Source of the DNA: JBJXGC01 sp046154545
GTDB taxonomy: Bacteria; Chloroflexota; Dehalococcoidia; Tepidiformales; Tepidiformaceae
Direction of reading: 5' to 3'
DNA length: 8,129 bases
NCBI GenBank assembly: GCA_046154545.1
Contig: JBJXGC010000128.1
Span: 1-8,129 of the forward strand
A program made the translations under genes and the position numbers. A model generated the notes under the pieces. The model worked only from the letters and a program-made list of their open reading frames with translations. It made no database searches and was not told where the DNA came from. Each line of letters opens with the position of its first letter. The first letter of the stretch is position 1. Positions 1 to 6,054 of the stretch are shown here, piece by piece.

Positions 1-588
1 GTCGGCAAGCCGAAGCCGGGCGAGACGGTCGTGGTTTCGGCCGCGGCCGGCTCGGTCGGGCACATCGTCGGCCAAATCGCGAAACGGCAGAAGTGCCGCG
101 TCGTGGGCGTCGCTGGCTCGGCCGAGAAGTGCCGCATCCTCACGGAGGAACTCGGCTTCGATGTGGCCGTGAACTACAAGGAGAGCAACTTCCGGGACGC
201 GTTCAAGGAGGCCACGCCCAACCGTATCGATGTCTACTTCGACAACACGGGCGGCGACATCCTCGGAAGCGCCCTCTTCCGGATGAACGCCCACGGCCGC
301 ATCGCCTGTTGCGGCGCCGTCAGCCAGTACGACACCTCGAACCCGGGGCCAGGCCCGCGTGGCATCCCGGGTCTGCTCGTGAACAACCGGGTGCGCATGG
401 AAGGATTCCTCGTCTTCGATTACGCGGACCGTTACGACGAGGCGCGCGAGACGATGTCGGCCTGGATCACCGTCGGCGAACTCATCCCCCGGGTGACCGA
501 GTTCCAGGGCCTGGCGCAGGCGCCCCGCGCTTTCGTGGAACTGCTCGGTGGCTCGACGATCGGCACTACGATCGTCCGGGTGAGCTGA
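1..588 (+). CDS. NADP-dependent medium-chain oxidoreductase (CurA/YfmJ-like), 5'-truncated by window edge
   Basis: The reading frame is open from base 1 to a TGA at 586-588, giving 195 residues with no start in the window; the family is usually about 330-345 residues, so roughly the first 140-150 (the GroES-like catalytic part) lie upstream. The visible part is the Rossmann domain: a strand followed by AAAGSVGHIVGQIAK (the AAxGxxG nucleotide-binding turn), then GVAGSAEKC with a Lys typical of NADPH-preferring members, YFDNTGGDIL, and GRIACCGAVSQY. No structural zinc Cys cluster is seen in this part. Members of the zinc-independent MDR group (leukotriene B4 dehydrogenase/curcumin reductase-like) reduce alpha,beta-unsaturated carbonyl compounds with NADPH in the cytoplasm; the substrate here cannot be told. 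It ends 18 bases before the remnant of vapC on the opposite strand and has no functional link to it. An internal ATG/GTG start near position 31 would remove needed structure and is not favoured. Confidence 0.9.
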   Translation, partial: VGKPKPGETVVVSAAAGSVGHIVGQIAKRQKCRVVGVAGSAEKCRILTEELGFDVAVNYKESNFRDAFKEATPNRIDVYFDNTGGDILGSALFRMNAHGRIACCGAVSQYDTSNPGPGPRGIPGLLVNNRVRMEGFLVFDYADRYDEARETMSAWITVGELIPRVTEFQGLAQAPRAFVELLGGSTIGTTIVRVS

Positions 589-606
589 GCGGGGAAAAGG
601 GAGCGG

Positions 607-1052
607 TCAGATCGGGATGATTTCGAAATGCGCCAGCTACGGTGAGGCGGCGGGCAGGCCAGCGCCCACGGCTCCGTCGAGTGTGGCGAGCACACCGTCA
701 TTGGCGGCCGCCAGGGCCAGCAGGTAGCGGTCCGTGAGCTGGTTGTGCCCCTGGATGTGCCGGAGGCTCGCGGAAAACACCCCGTCGGCGATCTGCAGCG
801 TATCCGGCCAGAACTCGTACCCGTCCGTCAGTTTGAGCCGGCTGAGCATCGCCGCGGCCCGGGAGACCGTGAGTCTGCCACCGGAAACAGCTGGGTTGGC
901 GCGGGTCCGTATGCATCCAAGTTCGGTGATCGGACAGGTCGCCCAACGCCTCGGTGGCAGCGACGCGAACCAATGGCGCGCCGTTTCGTGGTATTGATGC
1001 TGCGGCCAGAGAGGAAGGCCACGAGCACGTTAACGTGGAGGAGGGCGATCAC
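607..1052 (-). pseudogene. vapC: VapC-type PIN-domain toxin, inactivated by three lesions
   Basis: The GTG start at 1052-1050 overlaps the vapB stop as GTGA, the normal coupled layout. The first residues read MIALLHVNVLVAF, matching the PIN N-terminus, but the position of the first catalytic Asp (LLDVN in the family) is His, codon CAC at 1037-1035. At the CTCTCT run (1013-1008) the frame is lost; the continuation is in another frame, beginning LWPQHQYHETARHWFA, then WATCPITELG, GYEFWPD, LTDRYLLALA and GVLATLD, which supply the later PIN acidic positions. A two-base CT gain or a one-base loss explains it. A TAG at 639-637 then interrupts the frame, yet LAHFEIIPI followed by TGA (609-607) continues in frame beyond it and resembles the usual C-terminal strand of the family. 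Repaired, the protein would be about 147 residues, normal for VapC. The role was a tRNA/RNA endonuclease toxin; the present copy should be dead. Confidence 0.86.
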
Positions 1053-1291
1053 GGGAAGTCTGACAGCATCTCGGCAACGTCCTCGCCGGTAATGGTAGGC
1101 ATACCGGGAGGGACATCGAACACCGGAAGACCGTCGTCCGCGAAGGTTAAGCGGATCTCCAAGCCTCGCCGCATCAGTATCGAAACGGCCGCACCAAGGG
1201 AGACGCGCTCCGCATCGGCCACACAGCGTGCCGCCTGAAGGATATCGTCGTCGATTGCCAGCGTCGTGCGCATAACGAAATCGTACAACAT
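1049..1291 (-). CDS. vapB: VapB-type ribbon-helix-helix antitoxin
   Basis: This 80-residue protein has the compact N-terminal RHH DNA-binding strand and helices: MRTTLAIDDDILQAARCVAD, then ERVSLGAAVSILMRRGLE. The C-terminal tail (GLPVFDVPPGMPTITGEDVA) is of the type that docks into the PIN toxin groove. It normally neutralises VapC and represses its own operon as a dimer on palindromes. The ATG at 1291 has AGGA eight bases upstream; the internal ATG at 1273, which starts right at MRTT as many relatives do, has no ribosome site, so either start is possible and the longer is favoured. Its stop overlaps the toxin start by the GTGA arrangement. The frame is intact although the partner toxin is a pseudogene, so it is now an orphan antitoxin, perhaps only a regulator. 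Confidence 0.82.
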   Translation of the reverse strand: MLYDFVMRTTLAIDDDILQAARCVADAERVSLGAAVSILMRRGLEIRLTFADDGLPVFDVPPGMPTITGEDVAEMLSDFP

Positions 1292-1293
1292 CC

Positions 1294-1312
1294 CAGGAGT
1301 CCTGCCAGCAGG
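1294..1312. promoter_or_regulatory. Overlapping palindromes upstream of vapB, operator-like
   Basis: Two inverted repeats overlap just before the vapB start: CAGGA-G-TCCTG (1294-1304) and CCTGC-CA-GCAGG (1301-1312), each with perfect five-base arms. VapB-type RHH dimers are known to bind such short palindromes to repress their own operon. Position supports an operator, but short palindromes are common in GC-rich DNA and binding is inferred. Confidence 0.38.
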
Positions 1313-1337
1313 TGGAGACTATGGCAGCTTTGCGCCG

Positions 1338-1343
1338 ATTCTA
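1338..1343 (-). promoter_or_regulatory. Candidate -10 element of vapB
   Basis: On the minus strand the hexamer reads TAGAAT, five of six bases of the TATAAT consensus. Transcription would start near 1331 and give a leader of about 40 bases that includes the palindromes at 1294-1312. No convincing -35 hexamer is seen. Confidence 0.35.
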
Positions 1344-1362
1344 ACGAGCCTTAGGATTCGCC

Positions 1363-1503
1363 TCATAGCGCACCGAGATGGAGCACCGCGATGTTCGCAT
1401 GGGTGCCTCGGGTCTTGGTGACAACAAGCGCGCCGTCAGCATTCAGGACGGACCGGACGGCGTCCAAACGGCCCGGGTGGCCGCCTCCGGTCCGCTGCCC
1501 GGT
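1363..1503 (-). other. Orphan open frame without start, possible gene remnant
   Basis: Directly after the SDR-remnant stop (1506-1504), and in the same frame, the minus strand stays open for 46 codons to a TGA at 1365-1363. It includes RLDAVRSVLNADGALVVTKT and RGTHANIAVLHLGAL, whose alternation of charged and hydrophobic residues looks like real protein rather than an off-frame translation. There is no ATG or GTG start with a ribosome site, and I do not recognise the family. It may be the 3' end of another decayed gene, or chance. Confidence 0.25.
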
Positions 1504-1755
1504 TCAGCGCATCGCGAAGCCACCGGAGACCACGAGGTGCTGTCCGGTGAGTTGGCGGCTCTGGTCCGAGGCAAGGAAGACGACCGACGCCGCGATGTCC
1601 TCCGGCGTCGAGCGCTTCCGCAGGGGCGTGTTCCGCACGACGTATTCGCCCTGGGACTCGTTCATGACGTTTTTCTGGTCGTGCCAGATCGAGTGGGCGC
1701 CGAGGCCCTCCGCCGTCTCGGGGAGGACGAGCCCCGGGGAGACGAGGTTGGCGCG
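1504..1755 (-). pseudogene. Short-chain dehydrogenase/reductase, C-terminal fragment fused to an LLM remnant
   Basis: The last 80 or so residues of a classical SDR are visible: RANLVSPGLVLPETAEGL (the post-catalytic PG segment after the lost YxxxK helix), then RNTPLRKRSTPEDIAASVVF (the PEDIA helix), LASDQSRQLTGQ and VVSGGFAMR (the GQ...V.GG C-terminal strand) ending at TGA 1506-1504. The Rossmann glycine motif and the catalytic Ser, Tyr and Lys are all absent because about two thirds of the gene is missing. Its 5' side is joined in frame to luciferase-like monooxygenase sequence at HDPVR/ANLV near 1753. It cannot bind cofactor or catalyse alone. An assembly misjoin is an alternative to a genomic deletion. 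Confidence 0.78.
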
Positions 1756-2009
1756 AACGGGGTCGTGCCAGGGCAACACCGTGACCATGGTGCCGAGCCT
1801 GATCCGCTCGGTCCGCCCCGCGACCCAGGCGAGGAACTGGGGCACGTTGGGCGTCAGCTGGTAGTCGCTGAAATGGTGTTCCGGGGTCCAGATCGAATCA
1901 AAGCCGTCGCCTTGGCCCGCGCCGCGAGGGCGAGCTCTTCGCGGTAGACCTCGGCGTCCGTGTGGTGGCCGTCGAGGTTCTGGAAGATCAGGGAGAGTCC
2001 AGTGTGCAT
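1753..2009 (-). pseudogene. Luciferase-like (LLM) flavin monooxygenase, N-terminal fragment with frameshift
   Basis: From ATG 2009 the minus strand reads MHTGLSLIFQNLDGHHTDAE, a typical first strand and loop of bacterial luciferase-like flavin-dependent monooxygenases. The frame breaks near 1911, where AAGGCGAC needs one more G; in the next frame it resumes with GFDSIWTPEHHFSDYQLTP, VPQFLAWVAGRTERIRLG and TMVTVLPWHDPVR, the WxxEHHF and HxP segments of the family. Family members are about 330-360 residues; here only about 85 remain before the sequence switches to an SDR C-terminus. The start is supported by GGAGG four bases upstream. The longer open frame that begins at 2079 lacks LLM similarity before 1911 and is an out-of-frame extension, so 2009 is the true old start. 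Confidence 0.85.
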
Positions 2010-2013
2010 GCGG

Positions 2014-2059
2014 CCTCCGCGGCGCCTCGAAGAGCCTTTCTAATTTCGGTTCGAATCTA
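2014..2059 (-). promoter_or_regulatory. Ribosome site and candidate -10 of the LLM remnant
   Basis: On the minus strand GGAGG (2018-2014) lies four bases before the ATG at 2009, and TAGATT (2059-2054) could be a -10 element placing transcription start near 2047. No clear -35 is seen. These signals outlasted the gene they served. Confidence 0.35.
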
Positions 2060-2105
2060 GCACGGCGCGGCTGGGGCACGCAAGACGCGAGCGCCGTACG
2101 GCCGG

Positions 2106-2768
2106 TCAGCGGTGGTGGGCGTCCGCCGGCCGGCCGGGGGTGTCGAAGAAATCGACCACGCCAGTCTCGAGGTCGTACTCCGCGCCGACGATCATCAGGC
2201 CGTCGTCGGCGATCAGCGACTCGAGGAGGGGCGAGCCGTGACGAAGGTGCTCGGCCGAAACGTGGACGTTCGTGCGGATAGCCTCGCGCGCGAGGGCCGC
2301 CCGGTCGTTCCCCATGCCCGCGGCGATGAGCGCGTCAACGGACGGCCGGATGCGGCCCACGATCGAACCAAGGTGGTTGGCGGTGCCCGCGTCCGGCCCG
2401 GCGAATGCGTCTTCGATCGTCGCCTCGATCGCGCCGCAGCGGGTATGGCCCATGACGACCACCAGCCGGGTCCGGAACCGGCTCGCGGCGAACTCGACGG
2501 ATTCGACCTGGGTGGGGGCCACGACGTTGCCCGCGACGCGGACGACGAAGAGGTCGCCGAGGCCCTGGTCGAAGACGATCTCGGCTGGCGCCCGGGAGTC
2601 GGAGCAGCCAACGATCACGGCGAACGGAGCCTGTTGTTCGCTCAGGTCAGCGCGGTTGAGTTGGGAGAGGAGCGCGTCCACGCTCCGGACGTTGCTGGAG
2701 AAGCGCTGGTTGCCGGAGCGGAGCCGCTCGTACGCCTCCGCCGCAGGGACGTGAGGTAGGTCAGACAT
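2106..2768 (-). CDS. Beta-class carbonic anhydrase
   Basis: This 220-residue cytoplasmic zinc enzyme interconverts CO2 and bicarbonate. The zinc ligands and catalytic dyad are all present: Cys55, Asp57 and Arg59 in VGCSDSRAPAE, and His108 and Cys111 in MGHTRCGAIEA. Other family marks are the N-terminal GNQRF, the FDQGLGDLFVVRVAGN strand-turn and a C-terminal GLMIVGAEYDLETGVVDFF strand. Length is normal for bacterial beta enzymes. The ATG at 2768 is the first usable start in this frame; no strong ribosome site precedes it. It follows the zinc-ribbon gene on the same strand after an 86-base gap with its own possible -10, so separate transcription is likely. Its likely roles are pH balance or bicarbonate supply to carboxylases; the neighbours do not specify which. 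Confidence 0.96.
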   Translation of the reverse strand: MSDLPHVPAAEAYERLRSGNQRFSSNVRSVDALLSQLNRADLSEQQAPFAVIVGCSDSRAPAEIVFDQGLGDLFVVRVAGNVVAPTQVESVEFAASRFRTRLVVVMGHTRCGAIEATIEDAFAGPDAGTANHLGSIVGRIRPSVDALIAAGMGNDRAALAREAIRTNVHVSAEHLRHGSPLLESLIADDGLMIVGAEYDLETGVVDFFDTPGRPADAHHR

Positions 2769-2794
2769 GGGCGGCGCTTGTGCTCATACGGCGT

Positions 2795-2800
2795 ACTCTA
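2795..2800 (-). promoter_or_regulatory. Candidate -10 of the carbonic anhydrase gene
   Basis: The minus strand reads TAGAGT here, a TAnnnT hexamer about 26 bases before the ATG, giving a leader of roughly 20 bases. No -35 hexamer is clear, so this rests on spacing and on similar TAGAnT hexamers before vapB and the LLM remnant. Confidence 0.25.
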
Positions 2801-2854
2801 GCCCGCCAGCGCGGCGCACGCGACGCGACAGCGGCTCCGGTTTTCGAGGTGGCG

Positions 2855-4000
2855 TCAGCGCTGCAGCGTGTGCGAGCCATCGAGCGACGTACTCGAGACC
2901 AGCTCGAGCCCGAGCGGGAGGTCACGGACGTTGTTGCGGTCGAGGAACTGTTCGACGATCCGGGTGCCCACGGCGGAGGGCAGGTTGCCCGCCTCGACGG
3001 AATCGACCACGAGCCGGTTCTGCCCGCCGGAGACATCGAGCGTGCCGCGGAAGAGGACATTCAGGTCGCGTCCAAGGAACGACACTTTGCCCTTCGCTTC
3101 GGCCTTGCCATCCGGGCAGAAATAGACCTGCAGGCCCTGGATGTCGGAGCCCCGGTCCTGCAGGTAGGCGACACCCTGGGAGGTGACCTCTTCTTCGGTA
3201 AAGGTCACTGAGGCGCCGGGGCCTGCCGCCTTGAACGCCTCCCATCGAGCCGTTGCGTTGAGCGCGGCGCCGGTGCTGGCCGTGCTCCTGCGATCGACGC
3301 AGGGGGTGGGGTCGCCGGTGAAGGCGAGGATGCCACCGATGATGGCGAGAAGCGCTGCGATGCCACCGACGCCGGAGGCGACCAGGGCGCCACCTCGCAC
3401 GACCCGCCCGAGCATGCCGGCGCCTCCCTGGGCCGTCTCGCTGGCGGCTGAGGTCGCGCTCTCCGTAGCGGCTGGCGGAGATGGTGGCGCCGCAGGCGGT
3501 GGTGGTGCTGCGGGTGGCGCCGGGGGCGGTGCCTGGACGATCGGGATGTCCGGCGGCAGGATAGGGGCGCCCGCGGCCCCGGAGATGGCCTCGGCGGCCG
3601 ACGAGGCGGCACCGGAAAGTGATTCGGCGCCGCCAGCCGCGCCGGAAAGGGCTTCGCCCAGGGGCGCTGCGGCGCCGGACAGCGCCGGGGCGGCTTCTCC
3701 GCCAAGACCGGAGAGGGCTGCGCCGATCCCGCCGGCGGCGCCGCCGGCGGCTGCCGCCCCACCGAAGGGCAGGATGGCCGGCGCTCCGCGGCGGTCCGAT
3801 TCTTCGGGAATGGGTTCGCCGCAATCAAGGCAGAACTTCGCGTCCCAGGGGTTGGCCACTCCGCAGGAGGCGCAGGAGATCGTGAACTCTTCCTCGGCCG
3901 GGGCGGCGTGTACCATCGTCGCGCCGCAGAAGGCGCAGAACGCCGCCTCCCCATCCGGGTTTACCGCTCCACACGTTTCACAACGCACTTCTGCCTCCAT
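2855..4000 (-). CDS. Double zinc-ribbon single-pass membrane protein with LmeA/DUF2993-like outer domain
   Basis: The 381-residue product begins with two tandem zinc ribbons, Cys7/Cys10/Cys22/Cys25 and Cys43/Cys46/Cys57/Cys60, each of CxxCG type. A low-complexity Ala/Gly/Pro linker follows (about 72-190; several SGAA units, then a run of PPPAPP type). One hydrophobic helix (about 203-228, ALVASGVGGIAALLAIIGG) has Arg residues before it and Asp after it, so the ribbons should be cytoplasmic and the C-terminus outside. The outer part (about 230-381) has alternating strands, FTEEEVTSQGVAYLQDRG, GLQVYFCPDGKAEAKGKV and LVVDSVEAGNLPSAVGTRIV, reminiscent of LmeA/DUF2993 lipid-binding proteins; this is resemblance by eye, not a search. 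Cys234 and Cys295 are its only outer cysteines and may pair. There is no signal peptide. It diverges from the Ser/Thr kinase across 119 bases, which suggests shared control and a partner role. Exact function is unknown. Confidence 0.9.
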   Translation of the reverse strand: MEAEVRCETCGAVNPDGEAAFCAFCGATMVHAAPAEEEFTISCASCGVANPWDAKFCLDCGEPIPEESDRRGAPAILPFGGAAAAGGAAGGIGAALSGLGGEAAPALSGAAAPLGEALSGAAGGAESLSGAASSAAEAISGAAGAPILPPDIPIVQAPPPAPPAAPPPPAAPPSPPAATESATSAASETAQGGAGMLGRVVRGGALVASGVGGIAALLAIIGGILAFTGDPTPCVDRRSTASTGAALNATARWEAFKAAGPGASVTFTEEEVTSQGVAYLQDRGSDIQGLQVYFCPDGKAEAKGKVSFLGRDLNVLFRGTLDVSGGQNRLVVDSVEAGNLPSAVGTRIVEQFLDRNNVRDLPLGLELVSSTSLDGSHTLQR

Positions 4001-4083
4001 GTTGTGGCCGCCGGTCCGCGGACGGACGCCTTCCGCGCGCCTATCCGTGAACCAGCCGAAGGGTGCGCCCGTCCCCAGCGTCG

Positions 4084-4100
4084 TCCGGGATGCTCCCGGA
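4084..4100. repeat. Perfect 7-bp inverted repeat upstream of the kinase
   Basis: TCCGGGA, a TGC loop, and TCCCGGA form a perfect hairpin or operator-like dyad. Its right arm runs into the GGAGGG at 4098-4103, and it sits just upstream of the possible -10 at 4107-4112. It could be a repressor site in the divergent control region, or, if transcription starts further upstream, an RNA hairpin partly covering the ribosome site. Confidence 0.4.
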
Positions 4101-4112
4101 GGGTAGTATAGT
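4098..4112 (+). promoter_or_regulatory. Kinase start region: GGAGGG ribosome site or TATAGT -10 element
   Basis: Two readings compete. GGAGGG (4098-4103) is seven bases before an in-frame GTG at 4111, an excellent Shine-Dalgarno arrangement. Alternatively TATAGT (4107-4112) is a good -10 hexamer exactly seven bases before the ATG at 4120, the geometry of a leaderless transcript. The overlap means both cannot be used from the same promoter. Confidence 0.45.
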
Positions 4113-4119
4113 GCCCTCG

Positions 4120-6042
4120 ATGACTGACCCGACCAAACCCCGAGTTTTGACGCAAGTCAAGCAGTACCGCCTCGTCCGGGAGCTTGGGCGAGGCGGCATG
4201 GGAGCGGTCTACGAAGGTGTCGATACGCGCGACGACACCCGCGTGGCGGTCAAACTGCTGCACCCGTGGCTGGCGGCCGAGGACGGCTCGTTCCGTGACC
4301 GTTTCGAACGTGAGGCCCACATCGCGGCGCTCTTGCGTTCGCCCTATTCGGTCCGGCTGCTCGATTTCGGCGTGGCCGAGGGCAGCTACTACCTCGTCAT
4401 GGAGTTCGTCGAAGGCTCGACTGTGGGCAAAGAGCTCGAAGCCGGGCCGATCCCTCCGTTTCGGGCCCTGCGGATAGCGATCGACACCGCCCGGGCGCTG
4501 GAGGAAGCCTCCGCCCGGGGCGTGGTCCATCGCGACATCAAGCCCGACAACATCCTCCTTACGCCTGAGGGACGGGTGAAGGTGACTGACTTCGGTATCG
4601 CGCGCCAGGAGGGCGGCGCGGGCATGACGGCTGCCGGCAGCTTTGTGGGCACCGCCGCTTACGCCGCGCCCGAACAGGCGGTTGGTGACGCAGACCACCG
4701 GACCGACATCTACGCGCTGGGCGCGACCCTCTTTTGTATGCTCGCCGGCCACCCACCGTTTCGTGGCAGCTCGGTCTGGGACGTGATCCGCCAGCACCAG
4801 TCCGCGCACCTGCCGATGGAGGAGCTCGCCCACCTCCCTGATGTGGTCACGAACCCGATCCGCCGCTGCATGGAGAAGGACCCGCGCGACCGCTACCAGT
4901 CAGCAAGCGAACTCGCGGGCGCCCTTGAGCGGGCACTGGCAGCGGCCCTTCACGCGCAGGAGACCGCTGGCGGGGCAATGCCCCCGGCGGCGCCGCCGCC
5001 TCGTCCCACGGCCGCGCCAGCCCCCCCGACGCGGCCCGAGCTTCCCCGGACGCAGGTGCCGGAGCCGACGACGGCCCGTCCCGAGGCGCCGACCCGCATC
5101 GCCCAGCCCGACACAGCGCCGGCGCCGCCCCGGTCGCCAGGGGCTCCGGCTGGCGCCGCGCCTGTCCTCCCGCAGCCCGCCGGGGGAGTGCGGATGACCG
5201 CCGTGCCGACGAGCCCGGCCGGGAAGATCCGGACATTCGAATTGACGGTTGTGAACCTCGAGAACGTCGCTGGCCGGTTCGCGCTGACGGCCACCGACCC
5301 CACGGGAGCGCTGGCCGTGGCGCTTCCCGCCAGCATCACGCTCGGCCCGGCGGAGACGCAGCGGTCGGCGGTCGAAGTGCGGCAGGCGCGGACGGCCCCG
5401 GCCTCAGTGCGGTCGCTCCAGTTCCAGGTGGTGGCCCATCGCGATGACGGTACCCGGGCCGGGTTCGTCAACGTCACCTTCGTCCTTGGCCGCCAGCGGG
5501 GTGGCTTGCGGTCGAAGCTGCCCGGGTTCGCGGCGGGGGCGGCGGTCGCCGTGGCGATTGCGGGCGTCTCGGCCTTCTTCTCGCTCCGCGGCGGCGATGA
5601 CCCGTCCCCAGGCACTGGTTCGCCCACCGCGGGGCCGGCCGCCAGCGCCAGCGCGAACCCCTCCGCGTTCATCAACGTCAAGGACCGCTGGGACTACGCC
5701 TTCCGGATCTCCGAGAACACCTGCACGTTCGGCGCGAAGGTCGGCGACCGTTTCACAAAGTCGTTCCGCTTCCGCCTGGTCCAGGGGTCCGGGACGACGA
5801 TTAAGGACGGCGACCTCGTCTCCGTTGTGGGCGTTGAGGAAGGCGGCGACCGGCCCGTGTCCGGCTCGTTCACGTTCCGGGTGACCGACTTCCAGTTCCA
5901 CTATCGCGTGTCGAACACCGGGAACACCGGCGAGGCGAGCGTCAACACCAGCTTCTCCAACCCGGACGTTATTTCCGCGGCGACCTACACGGAGACGTAC
6001 GACTCCGGGAAGTGCCGGATCGTCGGGCAAGCACCGACGTAG
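4120..6042 (+). CDS. Transmembrane eukaryotic-like Ser/Thr protein kinase with Ig-like and outer beta domains
   Basis: Counting from ATG 4120 (640 residues): a complete Hanks-type kinase domain at about 15-270 with glycine loop LGRGGMGAVYEG (22-33), catalytic Lys45 in VAVKLL, HRDIKPDN (137-144, Asp139), DFG (157-159), an activation loop rich in Thr/Ser (GMTAAGSFVGTAAY) and APE (183-185). All catalytic residues are present, so it should be active and probably autophosphorylates. Then come a Pro/Ala-rich linker (about 286-353), a beta-sandwich of NEW3/Ig-like style (about 358-457: TFELTVVNLENVAGRFALTA, ITLGPAETQRSAVEV), a membrane helix (about 469-489) and an outer linker plus beta-rich domain (about 517-636) with Cys535 and Cys632. 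No PASTA repeats are present. GTG 4111 (three extra residues) has the better ribosome site; ATG 4120 fits leaderless initiation. It is divergent from one zinc-ribbon membrane gene and convergent with another, 12 bases from its stop; these are candidate partners or substrates. Confidence 0.95.
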   Translation: MTDPTKPRVLTQVKQYRLVRELGRGGMGAVYEGVDTRDDTRVAVKLLHPWLAAEDGSFRDRFEREAHIAALLRSPYSVRLLDFGVAEGSYYLVMEFVEGSTVGKELEAGPIPPFRALRIAIDTARALEEASARGVVHRDIKPDNILLTPEGRVKVTDFGIARQEGGAGMTAAGSFVGTAAYAAPEQAVGDADHRTDIYALGATLFCMLAGHPPFRGSSVWDVIRQHQSAHLPMEELAHLPDVVTNPIRRCMEKDPRDRYQSASELAGALERALAAALHAQETAGGAMPPAAPPPRPTAAPAPPTRPELPRTQVPEPTTARPEAPTRIAQPDTAPAPPRSPGAPAGAAPVLPQPAGGVRMTAVPTSPAGKIRTFELTVVNLENVAGRFALTATDPTGALAVALPASITLGPAETQRSAVEVRQARTAPASVRSLQFQVVAHRDDGTRAGFVNVTFVLGRQRGGLRSKLPGFAAGAAVAVAIAGVSAFFSLRGGDDPSPGTGSPTAGPAASASANPSAFINVKDRWDYAFRISENTCTFGAKVGDRFTKSFRFRLVQGSGTTIKDGDLVSVVGVEEGGDRPVSGSFTFRVTDFQFHYRVSNTGNTGEASVNTSFSNPDVISAATYTETYDSGKCRIVGQAPT

Positions 6043-6054
6043 GCGCTGCTGACG

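Noticed and set aside
1378..1947. Plus-strand open frame opposite the LLM/SDR remnant
   Set aside because: Composition is Arg/Gly/Asp-rich shadow; the recognisable LLM and SDR segments are on the minus strand.
2093..2102. Palindrome GCCGTACGGC just after the carbonic anhydrase stop as a terminator
   Set aside because: Only five-base arms, no loop and no T-run; likely chance in GC-rich DNA.
2112..2759. Plus-strand open frame opposite the carbonic anhydrase
   Set aside because: Antisense to an enzyme with all zinc ligands; no family resemblance of its own.
3183..4106. Long plus-strand open frame opposite the first zinc-ribbon gene
   Set aside because: Low-complexity Ala/Pro/Gly translation antisense to a gene with two clear zinc ribbons and a membrane helix; typical GC-rich shadow.
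3961..4833. Minus-strand open frame opposite the kinase N-terminus
   Set aside because: No domain recognisable and fully antisense to the catalytic kinase motifs.
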